From BOKV01 sp041739465 (GTDB lineage: Bacteria > Pseudomonadota > Alphaproteobacteria > Rhizobiales > Rhizobiaceae): a stretch of DNA of 64,000 nucleotides. Shown one piece after another: positions 33,469 to 41,836 of this stretch. A program made the translations under genes and the position numbers. Position 1 is the first letter of the stretch, and the number at the start of each line of letters is the position of its first letter. The stretch covers positions 1 through 64,000 of the forward strand of contig JBGSNX010000056.1 in NCBI GenBank assembly GCA_041739465.1. The letters are read 5' to 3'. Below the pieces are notes generated by a model that was given only the letters and a program-made list of their open reading frames with translations, made no database searches and was not told the DNA's origin.

Positions 33469-34650
33469 ATGAACACCCATGCAGCAATATCAACGCTGGC
33501 GAGCCATGCTGGCGAACTGCGGCATGCCGCAGCACCCATTTCCCAAGCCACCGGCCTGCCCAACTGGCTTTATGCAGATCCTGCCGCAATCTCCCGCGAA
33601 AAGACGACGGTTTTTGCGCCCGGTTGGGCAGGCGTCGGATTTGCCAAGGACGTTCCAGCAAATGGCGATGTCAAGCCCATCACATTTCTGGGCGAGCCAT
33701 TGCTCCTGGCGCGCGACCGGGACGGCAATGTCAAGGTTTTCCAGAACACCTGCCGCCACCGCGGCGTGGTGCTGGTGAGCGAACCAGGGTCCACGACCGG
33801 CTTGCTGCGCTGCCCCTACCACGCCTGGTGCTACAACCTCAAAGGCGAACTCAAACAGACCCCGCATGTGGGCGGCCCCGGCATCCACGAGCATGAGTCC
33901 ATCGACAAGTCACAGCTTGGCCTCATCGAAATCCGCAGCCATGTTTTCCTCGATGTGGTTTTCGTGAACCTGGACGGCAAGGCAGCGCCCTTTGAAGAAT
34001 ATTTCGCAACGATGCTGGACCGCTGGAAAGACTTTGCAAAGCCGGTTCATTTCGGCGGCGGTGAATCATCTTTTGTGCTTGATGTCGCTACCAACTGGAA
34101 ACTGGCGGTGGAGAACTATTGCGAGAGCTACCACCTGCCCTTCATCCATCCCGGCCTCAACAGCTATTCAAGGCTTGAGGATCATGAAAACATCCTGGGT
34201 GACGGTCCTTGGGCAGGGCAGCTGACGCATGTCTACAATGCCCAGTTGGACGAGCACGGCCGCAGCTTCGCAAAGTTCGCCGATCTGCCCGCAAGATGGG
34301 ACCGCAACGCAGAATATCTGGCGGTGTATCCCAACGTGCTGCTTGGTGTGCACAAAGACCACGTCTTTGCAATGCTGCTGGAGCCGTTGGACGAAGGCCA
34401 CACAAGGGAACATGTGGCACTGTACTATGCTTCACCGGAAATGACGCACGAAGCATTTCTTGAGATGCGCACCCGCAACGCCGACCTTTGGAAAAATGTC
34501 TTCCTTGAAGACATTTTTGTCGTTGAAAGCATGCAGAAAGGGCGCAAGGCTTCGTCCTTTGATGGCGGCCATTTCTCGCCGGTCATGGACGAGTCCACCC
34601 ATCATTTCCACCGATGGATCGCAAACCGCTTTCTCGCGGCGGACCTGTGA
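33469..34650 (+). CDS. Rieske [2Fe-2S] non-heme oxygenase, alpha subunit
   Basis: 393 residues. The Rieske cluster site is CRHRGV...CPYHAW (C-x-H and C-x2-H, residues about 86-107). The catalytic iron site is in NYCESYHLPFIHPGL (two His) with the bridging Asp/Glu region, followed by a C-terminal Asp ligand. It is close to glycine betaine or stachydrine type monooxygenases, which demethylate quaternary amines, and to choline monooxygenase. GAGGGAG precedes ATG 33469. No reductase subunit gene is adjacent, so electrons must come from a separate ferredoxin reductase. Confidence 0.85.
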   Translation: MNTHAAISTLASHAGELRHAAAPISQATGLPNWLYADPAAISREKTTVFAPGWAGVGFAKDVPANGDVKPITFLGEPLLLARDRDGNVKVFQNTCRHRGVVLVSEPGSTTGLLRCPYHAWCYNLKGELKQTPHVGGPGIHEHESIDKSQLGLIEIRSHVFLDVVFVNLDGKAAPFEEYFATMLDRWKDFAKPVHFGGGESSFVLDVATNWKLAVENYCESYHLPFIHPGLNSYSRLEDHENILGDGPWAGQLTHVYNAQLDEHGRSFAKFADLPARWDRNAEYLAVYPNVLLGVHKDHVFAMLLEPLDEGHTREHVALYYASPEMTHEAFLEMRTRNADLWKNVFLEDIFVVESMQKGRKASSFDGGHFSPVMDESTHHFHRWIANRFLAADL

Positions 34651-34718
34651 GCGCCTTGGCATTTCATTCGCCGTTGTGCTAACGACTTTGCGCTGAAGCT
34701 TCTCAAGAAGAAAACACC

Positions 34719-35678
34719 GTGCTTCTGCCCATGACGCCCATTCACATGACATTCCTGCTGGTCGAGGAATTCTCGGCCATGTGCCTGATGTCCGCCATCG
34801 AAGGACTTCGGGCCGCAAATTACGTTCTCGGGCGCCCGGCCTATTCCTGGTCGCTGGTCAGCCATGACGGCAAGCCCGTGAAGGCTTCCAACGGCATCAT
34901 CATGACGGCGGAAACAGAGATAGGTCAGGATTTTCGCACCGACTTCCTGTTTGTGGTTTCGAGCTTCATCAACAATCCGCCCTACCGCTCGAAACTTCAT
35001 TCAAGACTGCGCCATTTTGGTCGTGCCGGGGTGAAGCTGGGGGCCATATCCTGCGGCACCTTCATCCTTGCGCGGGCCGGCCTTCTCAACAACGCCAAAT
35101 GCACCCTGCACTGGGAATACCAGCCAGCTTTTGCCGAAGAATTTCCTGACATTGAAATGGTCACCGATCTCTACGTGATCGACAAGAACCGCTACACATC
35201 GTCTGGCGGCATTGCCAGCATGGAGCTGGTTCTGCAGGTTATCACCGAGCAGCATGGCGAACAGGTTGCGCGAAAGGTCGGAAACAATTTCCAGCTTGAC
35301 CGCATTCGTAATGCCGGGGTCTCCCAGCGCTCTGGCGCAGTCGCCAGAATGGACACAATGCCGCCAGCGGTACAGGAATCGGTCCGGCTGATGCTGGCCA
35401 ATGTCGAGCAACCATTGTCCAACGTGGATATTGCCGACCACATCCACACCTCGGTGCGCAACCTTGAACGCATGTTCAAGCGCAACCTCAAAGCCTCACC
35501 AGCCAAGTATTATGTCGCCTTGCGGCTGGAAAAAGCCCGTGAATTGCTGATGCACACCAATTTGCCGACGCTGGAAGTAGCGCTGCAATGCGGCTTTTCC
35601 TCAAGTTCCTATTTTGCCCGCTGCTTCCTGCGTGAATTCGGGCATCGCCCGTCCGAGGTTCGCCGCATCAAGGCGTGA
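34719..35678 (+). CDS. GlxA/AraC-family regulator
   Basis: 319 residues: DJ-1/PfpI-like domain (FLLVEEFSAMCLMSAIEGLR, GAISCGTFILARAGLL with the elbow Cys, CTLHWE) and AraC-type C-terminus ending SSSYFARCFLREFGHRPSEV. Relatives regulate betaine, carnitine and amino-acid catabolism. The start is GTG 34719 with AAGAAG 8 bases before; ATG 34731 is an alternative. It follows the Rieske gene by 68 bases on the same strand and probably regulates it and the divergent transporter through the CACTTCATG repeats. Confidence 0.85.
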   Translation: MLLPMTPIHMTFLLVEEFSAMCLMSAIEGLRAANYVLGRPAYSWSLVSHDGKPVKASNGIIMTAETEIGQDFRTDFLFVVSSFINNPPYRSKLHSRLRHFGRAGVKLGAISCGTFILARAGLLNNAKCTLHWEYQPAFAEEFPDIEMVTDLYVIDKNRYTSSGGIASMELVLQVITEQHGEQVARKVGNNFQLDRIRNAGVSQRSGAVARMDTMPPAVQESVRLMLANVEQPLSNVDIADHIHTSVRNLERMFKRNLKASPAKYYVALRLEKARELLMHTNLPTLEVALQCGFSSSSYFARCFLREFGHRPSEVRRIKA

Positions 35679-35683
35679 ATTGT

Positions 35684-36298
35684 TCACCCCTTCGGGGCAC
35701 TGGCAACCCATGCAGGACGCTTTGCAAATTCATCATACCATTTGGCAAGACCCGGCCGCGTACCACGCCAGTTCGAATCGGCAAATCTGAAATCCAGATA
35801 TCCAAGTGCAGCTGCTGCGGCCAGATGGCCCTGCGAGAGCGGTGTCCCGAGAAATTTGAGCCAGTCCTTCTCAAGACTGTCCACTCCGGCCCAAACCTTG
35901 GTCATTTGCCCTTCAATCCAGCCTTTCCAGCGAAGATCCTCCGGACGCACTGCCACTTCATATCGGGTCAGAACGGCGGCATCCATGATGGCATCGCCCA
36001 GCGCCTCGAGCGTCATAGACCGGTAGCGGTCTGCGCCAGATGCAGGTGTCAGCGATTTTGCCGGTTGCAGGCTGTCAAGGTAATCGCAGATCACCCGGCT
36101 GTCATAGAGCACCTGGCCGTCATCCAGCACAATGGCGGGGATTTTGCCGACCGGATTGTGGGCGGCAAGACCGGCATGCCGGTCCACCGGGGAAGTGCTG
36201 GCGGTGACAATCTCGATCCTGTCGAAAACGCCCAGTTCATGCGCGGCGGCAATGACCTTGCGAACAAACGGCGAGGTGGGGGAATACCAAAGTTTCAT
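35684..36298 (-). CDS. glutathione S-transferase family protein
   Basis: 204 residues. The N-terminal thioredoxin fold (KLWYSPTSPFVRKV, NPVGKIPAIV with cis-Pro, LYDSRVICDYLD) precedes an all-helical C-terminal domain. Ser in SPTSPF replaces the usual Tyr/Cys as the GSH-activating residue. ATG 36298 is chosen because the fold begins there; the frame extends to 36370. It converges on the GlxA gene (5 bases apart). Likely detoxification or thiol transfer; the substrate is unknown. Confidence 0.83.
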   Translation of the reverse strand: MKLWYSPTSPFVRKVIAAAHELGVFDRIEIVTASTSPVDRHAGLAAHNPVGKIPAIVLDDGQVLYDSRVICDYLDSLQPAKSLTPASGADRYRSMTLEALGDAIMDAAVLTRYEVAVRPEDLRWKGWIEGQMTKVWAGVDSLEKDWLKFLGTPLSQGHLAAAAALGYLDFRFADSNWRGTRPGLAKWYDEFAKRPAWVASAPKG

Positions 36299-36370
36299 GG
36301 GATGAATCCGGCTGGAGAAATCGTTGGGCGCGAAGCTGGCGCAAATTTGAGCGCACCACAAGTCGGGCAC

Positions 36371-36561
36371 ACCGCTTTTCTCCCAAACCGCAGGCTTTGG
36401 GTTGCTTTATCGTTCTGGGGGAAAGATCAAGCTTCCCTACCGGTGTGGGGTCCGGAGCCTGCGGCGGGGCCGGTGTGTGGGTAGGGGCCCGGCCCGCCTG
36501 ACACCATACCCCTGGCCCCCAAAGGCCCGCTTAAGCCGTTCGTTAAATCAAGAATAAAATC
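36371..36561. other. GC-rich intergenic stretch
   Basis: No gene is supported. 36436-36520 is very G+C rich, with imperfect direct repeats CCGGTGTGGGGTCCGG and CCGGTGTGTGGGTAGG and a possible long-range stem GGTGT / ACACC enclosing GGGGCCCGGCCC. It may be an intergenic repeat or a structured transcript end for the alpha/beta hydrolase gene, whose direction is toward it. Unexplained. Confidence 0.35.
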
Positions 36562-37377
36562 CTAGGCATCTATCGCTGCCGGGAGCCTCGCCAGAAATTC
36601 GCGAACGAATGCGTTGAATTCCCGAGGCTTTTCGGTGTGGATCGAATGCCCGGTACGAGGCAGCACATGGGTTTCAGCGTGCTTCAGCATTGCCGCCAGC
36701 GCCAGCCCGTTTCGGCTTGGCGTCATGCGGTCATATTCGCCAAAAACACACAGCGCCGGGCCATCATATCCCCGCGCAGCTGCCTCGCCCTGTGTGTAAA
36801 CCGCACAAGCACTGAGCCCGTCGGCAAGCGCGGTAGGCTGGTTCATCCGCATCACTGCGATGCCGTAAGCAATGTGATTGGCGCCGGGCCATGTATTTTC
36901 GGCCATGTGCGCCGCCGGGCCGTAACCCCAAGAATTCATGTTGCGATAGGCAGTCTCTCGATCACCATAGCCAAGCGTTACCAATTGCTGGTTGACGGCA
37001 ATGCTGGCGGAGGCTCCCACAAACACCAGTGCGCGCACTCTGGCCGGCGCAATGCGCGCGAGTTCCAGCGCAATCAGGCCGCCCATGGAATGGCCGCAAA
37101 CGACCGCGTCCCTTGCGCCGCAATTGTCCATCAGCGCCAGCACAAGACTGGCCATCTGTCCGATGTCCTTCAACGGCTCGCCGCCCGAAAAGCCATGCCC
37201 CGGCATGTCGGCGGCGATGACATTCCAGCCGTCATTGGCCAGCGCACGGGTTTGCAGGACCCAGGCCAGATGGCTGCCCCCTGCCCCATGCAGGAAAACG
37301 ATGAAGGGCTTCCCCTTTTCATGCGCCCGACCGCCGGTGGCATAGTGGACAGTGTGTGCGTCAATGGACGTTTTCAT
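36562..37377 (-). CDS. alpha/beta hydrolase
   Basis: 271 residues of the canonical fold: VFLHGAGGSHLAW oxyanion region, nucleophile elbow GHSMGG near residue 96, catalytic Asp in GEYDRMTP, and catalytic His in RTGHSIHTE. It is not assignable to a substrate class. It overlaps the MetY gene by ATGA (37374-37377) and follows it, so the two are co-translated. That neighbourhood suggests a hydrolase acting on a methionine-related ester, or simply transcription coupling. Confidence 0.82.
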   Translation of the reverse strand: MKTSIDAHTVHYATGGRAHEKGKPFIVFLHGAGGSHLAWVLQTRALANDGWNVIAADMPGHGFSGGEPLKDIGQMASLVLALMDNCGARDAVVCGHSMGGLIALELARIAPARVRALVFVGASASIAVNQQLVTLGYGDRETAYRNMNSWGYGPAAHMAENTWPGANHIAYGIAVMRMNQPTALADGLSACAVYTQGEAAARGYDGPALCVFGEYDRMTPSRNGLALAAMLKHAETHVLPRTGHSIHTEKPREFNAFVREFLARLPAAIDA

Positions 37378-38678
37378 TTGGGCTGCCCCGCCTTGCGCAA
37401 GGCGCCTTTCAACGCACGGTCAAAATCTGCTTTCAGATCGGCAATGGACTCAAGGCCGACGGAAAGCCGGATCATGTCTTCAGAGAGCCCGCCGGCCACC
37501 ATGTCCTGCGCCGAAATGTGGGAGTGGGTGGTGGAGGCCGGGTGAATGACCAGCGTCTTGGCATCACCGACATTGGCAAGATGGGACGCAACCTGGACAC
37601 CTTCGATGAAAGCCTGCCCCGCCGCACGACCGCCCTTCACCCCAAAAGTTATGATGGATCCAGCGCCCATTGGCAGCAGCCGCTTGGCGGTCTCATGGTC
37701 TCGGTGACCGGCAAGCGAGGGATGGCGCACCCATTCAACAGCCTCGTGGGCGCAAAGAAATTCCAGCATCTCCGTAGTGTTTTTCATGTGGCGTTCCATG
37801 CGCAGCGGCAAGGTTTCGATGCCTTGCAACAGCAGGAATGCAGTCATAGGCGACATGGCCGGCCCGAAATTGTACATCGCCTCGGCACGTATCCGGCTCG
37901 AAAGTGCAATCGGGCCGAATTCCTCCCAGAACACGATGCCATTGAGCGCATAATAAGGTTGGCTCAGCGTTGGCCAGCGCCCGTCTTTGCCCCAATCAAA
38001 ATTGCCGCCCTCAACAATCGCCCCACCCAGCGCCACACCGTGGCCGCCCATCCATTTGGTCAGGGAATGGATGATCACATTAACCCCGTGTTCAAACGGC
38101 TTGAACAGGTACGGCGTGCAGAAAGTGGCATCCATCACCAAGGGCAAGCCTGCTTCCTTGGCAATCAAGGCCACCGCATCGACATCCAACACATCCAGCG
38201 AAGGGTTACCGATCATCTCGCAGAATATGAACTTCGTGTTGGGCCGGATCGCAGCCTTCAGACCGGCCAGATCACGGCCATGTACAAAGCTGGTCTCAAC
38301 CCCGAACCGGGGCAACGTGTTTTTCAACAGGTTGATGTTTGCGCCATAAAGCTGTGCGGTCGAAACGATGTGATCGCCTGCACTTGCCAACATGGTAGCG
38401 ACGCAATGCAGCGCCGCCATACCCGATGCCGTTGCAACGCAGGCTGAACCGCCTTCCATGGCCGCAACCCGCTGCTCAAGCACCGCGACCGTCGGGTTGG
38501 AAATGCGCGAATAAAGGTGCCCGCCCTCTTCCAGGTTGTAGAGCGCTGCGGCATGGCGCGCATCGCGGAACACATAGGATGTGGTCAGGTGTATGGGGAC
38601 AGCGCGCGAACCATGCTCGTTGTCGGGGATGTGGCCGGCATGCAGCGCCAGCGTCTCAAGCTCATGAAACAACGACAT
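37374..38678 (-). CDS. metY: O-acetylhomoserine sulfhydrylase
   Basis: 434 residues, a PLP enzyme of the Cys/Met metabolism family at the usual length for O-acetylhomoserine aminocarboxypropyltransferase. Conserved features: THAGHIPDNEHGSRAVPIHLTTSYVF-type start (split LALHAGHIPDN and PIHLTTSYVF), YSRISNPTVAVLE, ATASGMAALH, SLTKWMGGHG with the PLP lysine, and ASTTHSHISAQD near the C-terminus. It makes homocysteine from O-acetylhomoserine and sulfide. It starts inside the end of the small secreted protein gene and runs into the hydrolase gene. Confidence 0.86.
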   Translation of the reverse strand: MSLFHELETLALHAGHIPDNEHGSRAVPIHLTTSYVFRDARHAAALYNLEEGGHLYSRISNPTVAVLEQRVAAMEGGSACVATASGMAALHCVATMLASAGDHIVSTAQLYGANINLLKNTLPRFGVETSFVHGRDLAGLKAAIRPNTKFIFCEMIGNPSLDVLDVDAVALIAKEAGLPLVMDATFCTPYLFKPFEHGVNVIIHSLTKWMGGHGVALGGAIVEGGNFDWGKDGRWPTLSQPYYALNGIVFWEEFGPIALSSRIRAEAMYNFGPAMSPMTAFLLLQGIETLPLRMERHMKNTTEMLEFLCAHEAVEWVRHPSLAGHRDHETAKRLLPMGAGSIITFGVKGGRAAGQAFIEGVQVASHLANVGDAKTLVIHPASTTHSHISAQDMVAGGLSEDMIRLSVGLESIADLKADFDRALKGALRKAGQPK

Positions 38679-39033
38679 TTTTCTGACAAAAATTCCCTTT
38701 GACGACGGTCACCGGCAACACATACTCACCGTCGATGCTTCGATATGTTATTTCGGGATACTCGCCGCTGACGTGGCATCCCGCAAGGCCGCACCGTCCC
38801 GAACTGATGTAAAGATTGCCGTTGATGCCCCAGGTGCCTGCGAACATGTCGCCCGAAGAATTCACGGTGGATGTTTTTCCGTCAGGCGAATAATAGAGGC
38901 AGCCGAATGACGGGCTGACAATGGAATTTCCGCTGAGGGTCTGCCTGATCTGTTTGCCATCCATGTCGGCGGCAAATGTGGCCGGGATCCCAAGGCCCGC
39001 GACCAGCACAATGGCTGCAAGAACTGGTCTCAT
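38662..39033 (-). CDS. small secreted cysteine-containing protein
   Basis: 123 residues, signal peptide (MRPVLAAIVLVAGLGIPATFA) then a mature domain of about 100 residues rich in Gly, Ser and Tyr with four Cys (FGCLYY, SGRCGLAGC, NFCQKN), suitable for two disulfides in the periplasm. AGGGAGA precedes ATG 39033; the frame is open to 39099. It overlaps the MetY start by 17 bases. Small proteins of this type in rhizobia are unannotated; not recognised. Confidence 0.62.
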   Translation of the reverse strand: MRPVLAAIVLVAGLGIPATFAADMDGKQIRQTLSGNSIVSPSFGCLYYSPDGKTSTVNSSGDMFAGTWGINGNLYISSGRCGLAGCHVSGEYPEITYRSIDGEYVLPVTVVKGNFCQKNVVVS

Positions 39034-39351
39034 CCGTTGGTCTCCCTGTAGTGCGCAAAACGGACGCCGCGATTTTACGCTGTCAATCTCAACAGCCAAT
39101 CGGCTTTGGAAGCAAGCCCGTTCATGATCGCCTCAATCGCCTGCAATTTGCCGCAGACACGCCCGAATGGGGCCATTTGAACGCCGGTATTGAACCGCTC
39201 AATCGCGGCTGTGCCAGGCACCTGGTACTCGGCTGGAGCACTGCTTCTCGCCGGAAGGCAAATGGCGCAAGACCGGTTTCCCCCAAACCGGACAAAGCCA
39301 TTCGCTTTGCAGCTGGCGGAACAGGGCGGAACGTTCCGCCGGCTGCAATCA
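39034..39351. other. 318-base gap with clustered hairpins
   Basis: Short open frames occur on both strands but none has a ribosome site or family match. The notable content is three adjacent inverted repeats between 39273 and 39340: CCGGTTT/AAACCGG (loop of 5), CAAAGC/GCTTTG (loop of 5) and the perfect palindrome GGCGGAAC/GTTCCGCC. This is right after the creatininase stop on the minus strand, so it may be a structured 3' untranslated region or an unrecognised RNA. Confidence 0.5.
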
Positions 39352-40164
39352 TCAACCGGTCCGTGGGTGCTCGTTGATCCAGTCGGCAAGCCGTGCGCTG
39401 GAGATTTCAGAGAGCAGTTTTGCAAACCCGTCTGCCTGATGTTGGGCAGTCAGCCTGCCTTTTTCGGCGCTTGCCTTTGCTGCCTCGCCGACAACCCCAT
39501 CCGGATTGAGATCACGCGCTATCCAGGCGAAGGCATGGGTTCCAGTCGGAGCCAGCAGCTCAAATTCCTTGCGGGCATCTTGCACCTTCGAATGGAAATC
39601 CCGCGCTTTGCCCATGTCCACCAGTTCCGGATGGAAATGCAACATCAGGGATGTTTCGACATCGCCGCCATGGATGCCGAAACCCTGTTCGATTTCACCA
39701 TACATGCCCTGCGGCAAACCGAACCGCATCCACGAAGTCTTGATCGCCATCATAGAGCATTCGACCCGCAATTCCCGTGCGACGATCCCCATGATTTCTT
39801 CATTGCCGCCATGCGAATTGAGAAAAACCAGCTTGCGAAACCCTGCCCGCGCCACCGACCGCCCAAGTTCGGTCCAGTGGGAAATCAGCGTGGCTGCCGG
39901 GATGGTCAAGGTTCCTGGCTGGTACAAGTGCTCATTGGATTTTCCAACAGGCTGAACCGGCAGAAAGCGCACGTCCAAGCCGGACGGCAGCGTCGCAAAC
40001 AAAGTTGTCAGCATGCCGTTCATGATCGAAAAATCGGTGGAAACCGGCAAATGCGGTCCGTGTTGCTCGATTGCTGAAACAGGCAGCACAGCAATGGCAT
40101 TTTGCAGGTCAATGTTCTCGAATTCACGGGCAGTGAAATCGCCCCACCAGAATTTGCGCGACAT
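39352..40164 (-). CDS. creatininase-family amidohydrolase
   Basis: 270 residues. Metal-binding signature IEQHGPHLPVSTD near residues 32-44 (Glu, His, Asp), a second site NSHGGNEE, and GIHGGDVETSLML supplying a further Glu. Creatininase-family enzymes open cyclic amides (creatinine) or hydrolyse formamides and peptides; true creatininases are similar in length. It is 3 bases from the RidA gene and divergent from the ABC/amidohydrolase operon, so it probably belongs to the same catabolic pathway. ATG 40164 is preferred over TTG 40167. Confidence 0.82.
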   Translation of the reverse strand: MSRKFWWGDFTAREFENIDLQNAIAVLPVSAIEQHGPHLPVSTDFSIMNGMLTTLFATLPSGLDVRFLPVQPVGKSNEHLYQPGTLTIPAATLISHWTELGRSVARAGFRKLVFLNSHGGNEEIMGIVARELRVECSMMAIKTSWMRFGLPQGMYGEIEQGFGIHGGDVETSLMLHFHPELVDMGKARDFHSKVQDARKEFELLAPTGTHAFAWIARDLNPDGVVGEAAKASAEKGRLTAQHQADGFAKLLSEISSARLADWINEHPRTG

Positions 40165-40170
40165 CAAGTG

Positions 40171-40560
40171 TCAGTCCTTCCTGGCCGCCACGGCCTCGAT
40201 TTCAACTGTAAATTCAGCGCGGGTGAAGCCGCCGACGATCATCAGCGTCGAAGCCGGCGCCGGATCGGAGAAAAGAGCGTTGCGCACATCCATGTAGGCC
40301 TGCATGTGTTCGCGGGCCGTCACATAGGCGTTTATGCGCACAATGTCAGCAAGCGACATTCCAGCTTCCTTCAGGATGGCTTCGATGTTTGCAAAACAAA
40401 GGCGAGCCTGCGCGTCCGTCCCTTCAGGAACAACATCATCGGCGCCAATGCCCAGTTGCCCTGAACAATACACCAGCCTCGATCCTGCCGGGACTTCGAT
40501 GCCGTGGCTGTATCGGGCAAAAGGCGCACGTATCGTGGCAGGGGTCAGGGGCCTTTTCAT
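40171..40560 (-). CDS. RidA-family protein
   Basis: 129 residues of the YjgF/YER057c/UK114 fold. Recognisable: YSHGIEVPAGSRLVYCSGQLGIGADDVV, split as YSHGIEVPAG and VYCSGQLG, then QARLCFANIEAIL, DIVRINAYVT and FTVEIEAVAARK. The conserved Arg in RINAYVT is kept, but the family lacks its usual IRVEVEA arginine in the position of TRAEFTVE, so it may be a divergent subclass. RidA deaminates reactive enamine/imine intermediates; RutC in uracil degradation is a related example. It precedes the creatininase gene. Confidence 0.82.
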   Translation of the reverse strand: MKRPLTPATIRAPFARYSHGIEVPAGSRLVYCSGQLGIGADDVVPEGTDAQARLCFANIEAILKEAGMSLADIVRINAYVTAREHMQAYMDVRNALFSDPAPASTLMIVGGFTRAEFTVEIEAVAARKD

Positions 40561-40809
40561 GCTTGGGTGATCTCCATTTTATTCATTTTATCCGGCCCCA
40601 TGTCTTGTGGAAAGTCGCAGACCGGTCAACAAATGACGTTGCACAATGTTTGGGCAATTGAACAAAAGATGCATCGCTCCAAATAGGCAATCATGCGCTT
40701 TGGGGGCCGTGTTGGCCGGATGGCATTTGGCACAGGGCTTGCAAGCGCATGACAGTATCCAAAAGCGAAGCGTACCCATGACGGGACGCCACAGGAACAG
40801 GTGACTTCG
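40561..40809. promoter_or_regulatory. divergent promoter region of the RidA and ABC operons
   Basis: About 250 bases separate the RidA start (minus) from the binding-protein start (plus). AT-rich segments at 40570-40595 and 40640-40690 suggest the two promoters, but I cannot fix -35/-10 boxes. The plus-strand leader ends with AGGAACAGGTG, the ribosome site. No palindrome of note. Confidence 0.4.
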
Positions 40810-41808
40810 ATGAATCTGCGTTTGCTTTCACTGGTATCGTTATTTGCAATGGGCGCGGCAATTCCGGCCCTTGCAGCGGAAAAAGCATCATTCGGCACAA
40901 ACTGGCTGGCACAGCCGGAGCATGGCGGCTTTTATCAGTCAGTCGCAGACGGCACTTACGCTGCCTGCGGTCTTGAAGTGACAATTCTTCCAGGCGGCCC
41001 GCAGGTCAACAACCGCGCGCTGCTGCTCGCCGGCAAGATTGACTTCAACATGGGCGGCAACATGCTTGAGCCGTTCAACGCCGTTGTCGAAAACATTCCG
41101 GTCAAGGTGATCGCCGCCTCGTTCCAGAAGGAACCGCAGGTGCTGATCGCCCATCCGGGCGAAGGCTTTGAAAAATTCGAAGACCTCAAGAATGCCGAAC
41201 AATACATCCTTGGTGACCAGGGCTTCCAGAGCTACTTCCAGTGGATGATTGCCGAATTCGGCTTCGATGCCTCCAAGCGCATTCCCTACACCTTCAACCC
41301 GGCACCGTTTATCGCGAACAAGAAGTCGGTGCAGCAGGGCTACATCACGTCTGAACCATTCGCCATTGAGAAGGAAGGCGGCTTCAAGCCAACCCTTTTC
41401 CTTTTGGCCGATTACGGTTTCGACACCTACTCGACCACCATCGAGGCGATGCAGAACACGCTCGACAAAAAGCCTGAAGTCGTGAAGTGCTTCGTCGAAG
41501 GTTCGATCAAGGGCTGGTACAACTATCTTTACGGCGACAATTCCGCAGCCAACGCCATGATCAAGAAAGACAATCCGGACATGAACGATGACCAGATCGC
41601 CTTTTCCATCGCCAAGATGAAGGAATATGGCATCGTCGACAGCGGCGACACCGAGAAGGCCGGCATCGGCGCAATGACCGATGCACGCATGGAAAGCTTC
41701 TATGCAAAGATGGTCAAGGCCGGCGTAATCAAGGACGGCATCGACATCAAGAAAGCCTACACGCTTGATTATGTAGGCAAAGGCGTTGGACTTGATCTGA
41801 AGAAGTAA
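40810..41808 (+). CDS. ABC substrate-binding protein, NMT1/SsuA type
   Basis: 332 residues, signal peptide (NLRLLSLVSLFAMGAAIPALAAE), then KASFGTNWLAQPEHGGFYQSVADG, ILPGGPQVNNRALLLAGKIDFNMGG and ILGDQGFQSYFQ, the pattern of periplasmic proteins for pyrimidine precursors (ThiY), taurine, sulfonates or nitriles. In-frame GTG 40801 and ATG 40810 are both possible; AGGTG sits 6 bases before ATG 40810. It is the first gene of a seven-gene plus-strand operon with the ATPase, permease, amidohydrolase, FAD oxidase and two flavoproteins. Confidence 0.87.
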   Translation: MNLRLLSLVSLFAMGAAIPALAAEKASFGTNWLAQPEHGGFYQSVADGTYAACGLEVTILPGGPQVNNRALLLAGKIDFNMGGNMLEPFNAVVENIPVKVIAASFQKEPQVLIAHPGEGFEKFEDLKNAEQYILGDQGFQSYFQWMIAEFGFDASKRIPYTFNPAPFIANKKSVQQGYITSEPFAIEKEGGFKPTLFLLADYGFDTYSTTIEAMQNTLDKKPEVVKCFVEGSIKGWYNYLYGDNSAANAMIKKDNPDMNDDQIAFSIAKMKEYGIVDSGDTEKAGIGAMTDARMESFYAKMVKAGVIKDGIDIKKAYTLDYVGKGVGLDLKK

Positions 41809-41836
41809 GCGAAACAGCAGGCCGGAAGTGGCAATC

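Noticed and set aside
37356..38447. 363-residue plus-strand ORF
   Set aside because: Antisense to metY, where catalytic motifs are intact.
39075..39425. 116-residue minus-strand ORF
   Set aside because: Overlaps the creatininase end in a different frame, lacks a ribosome site and family pattern.
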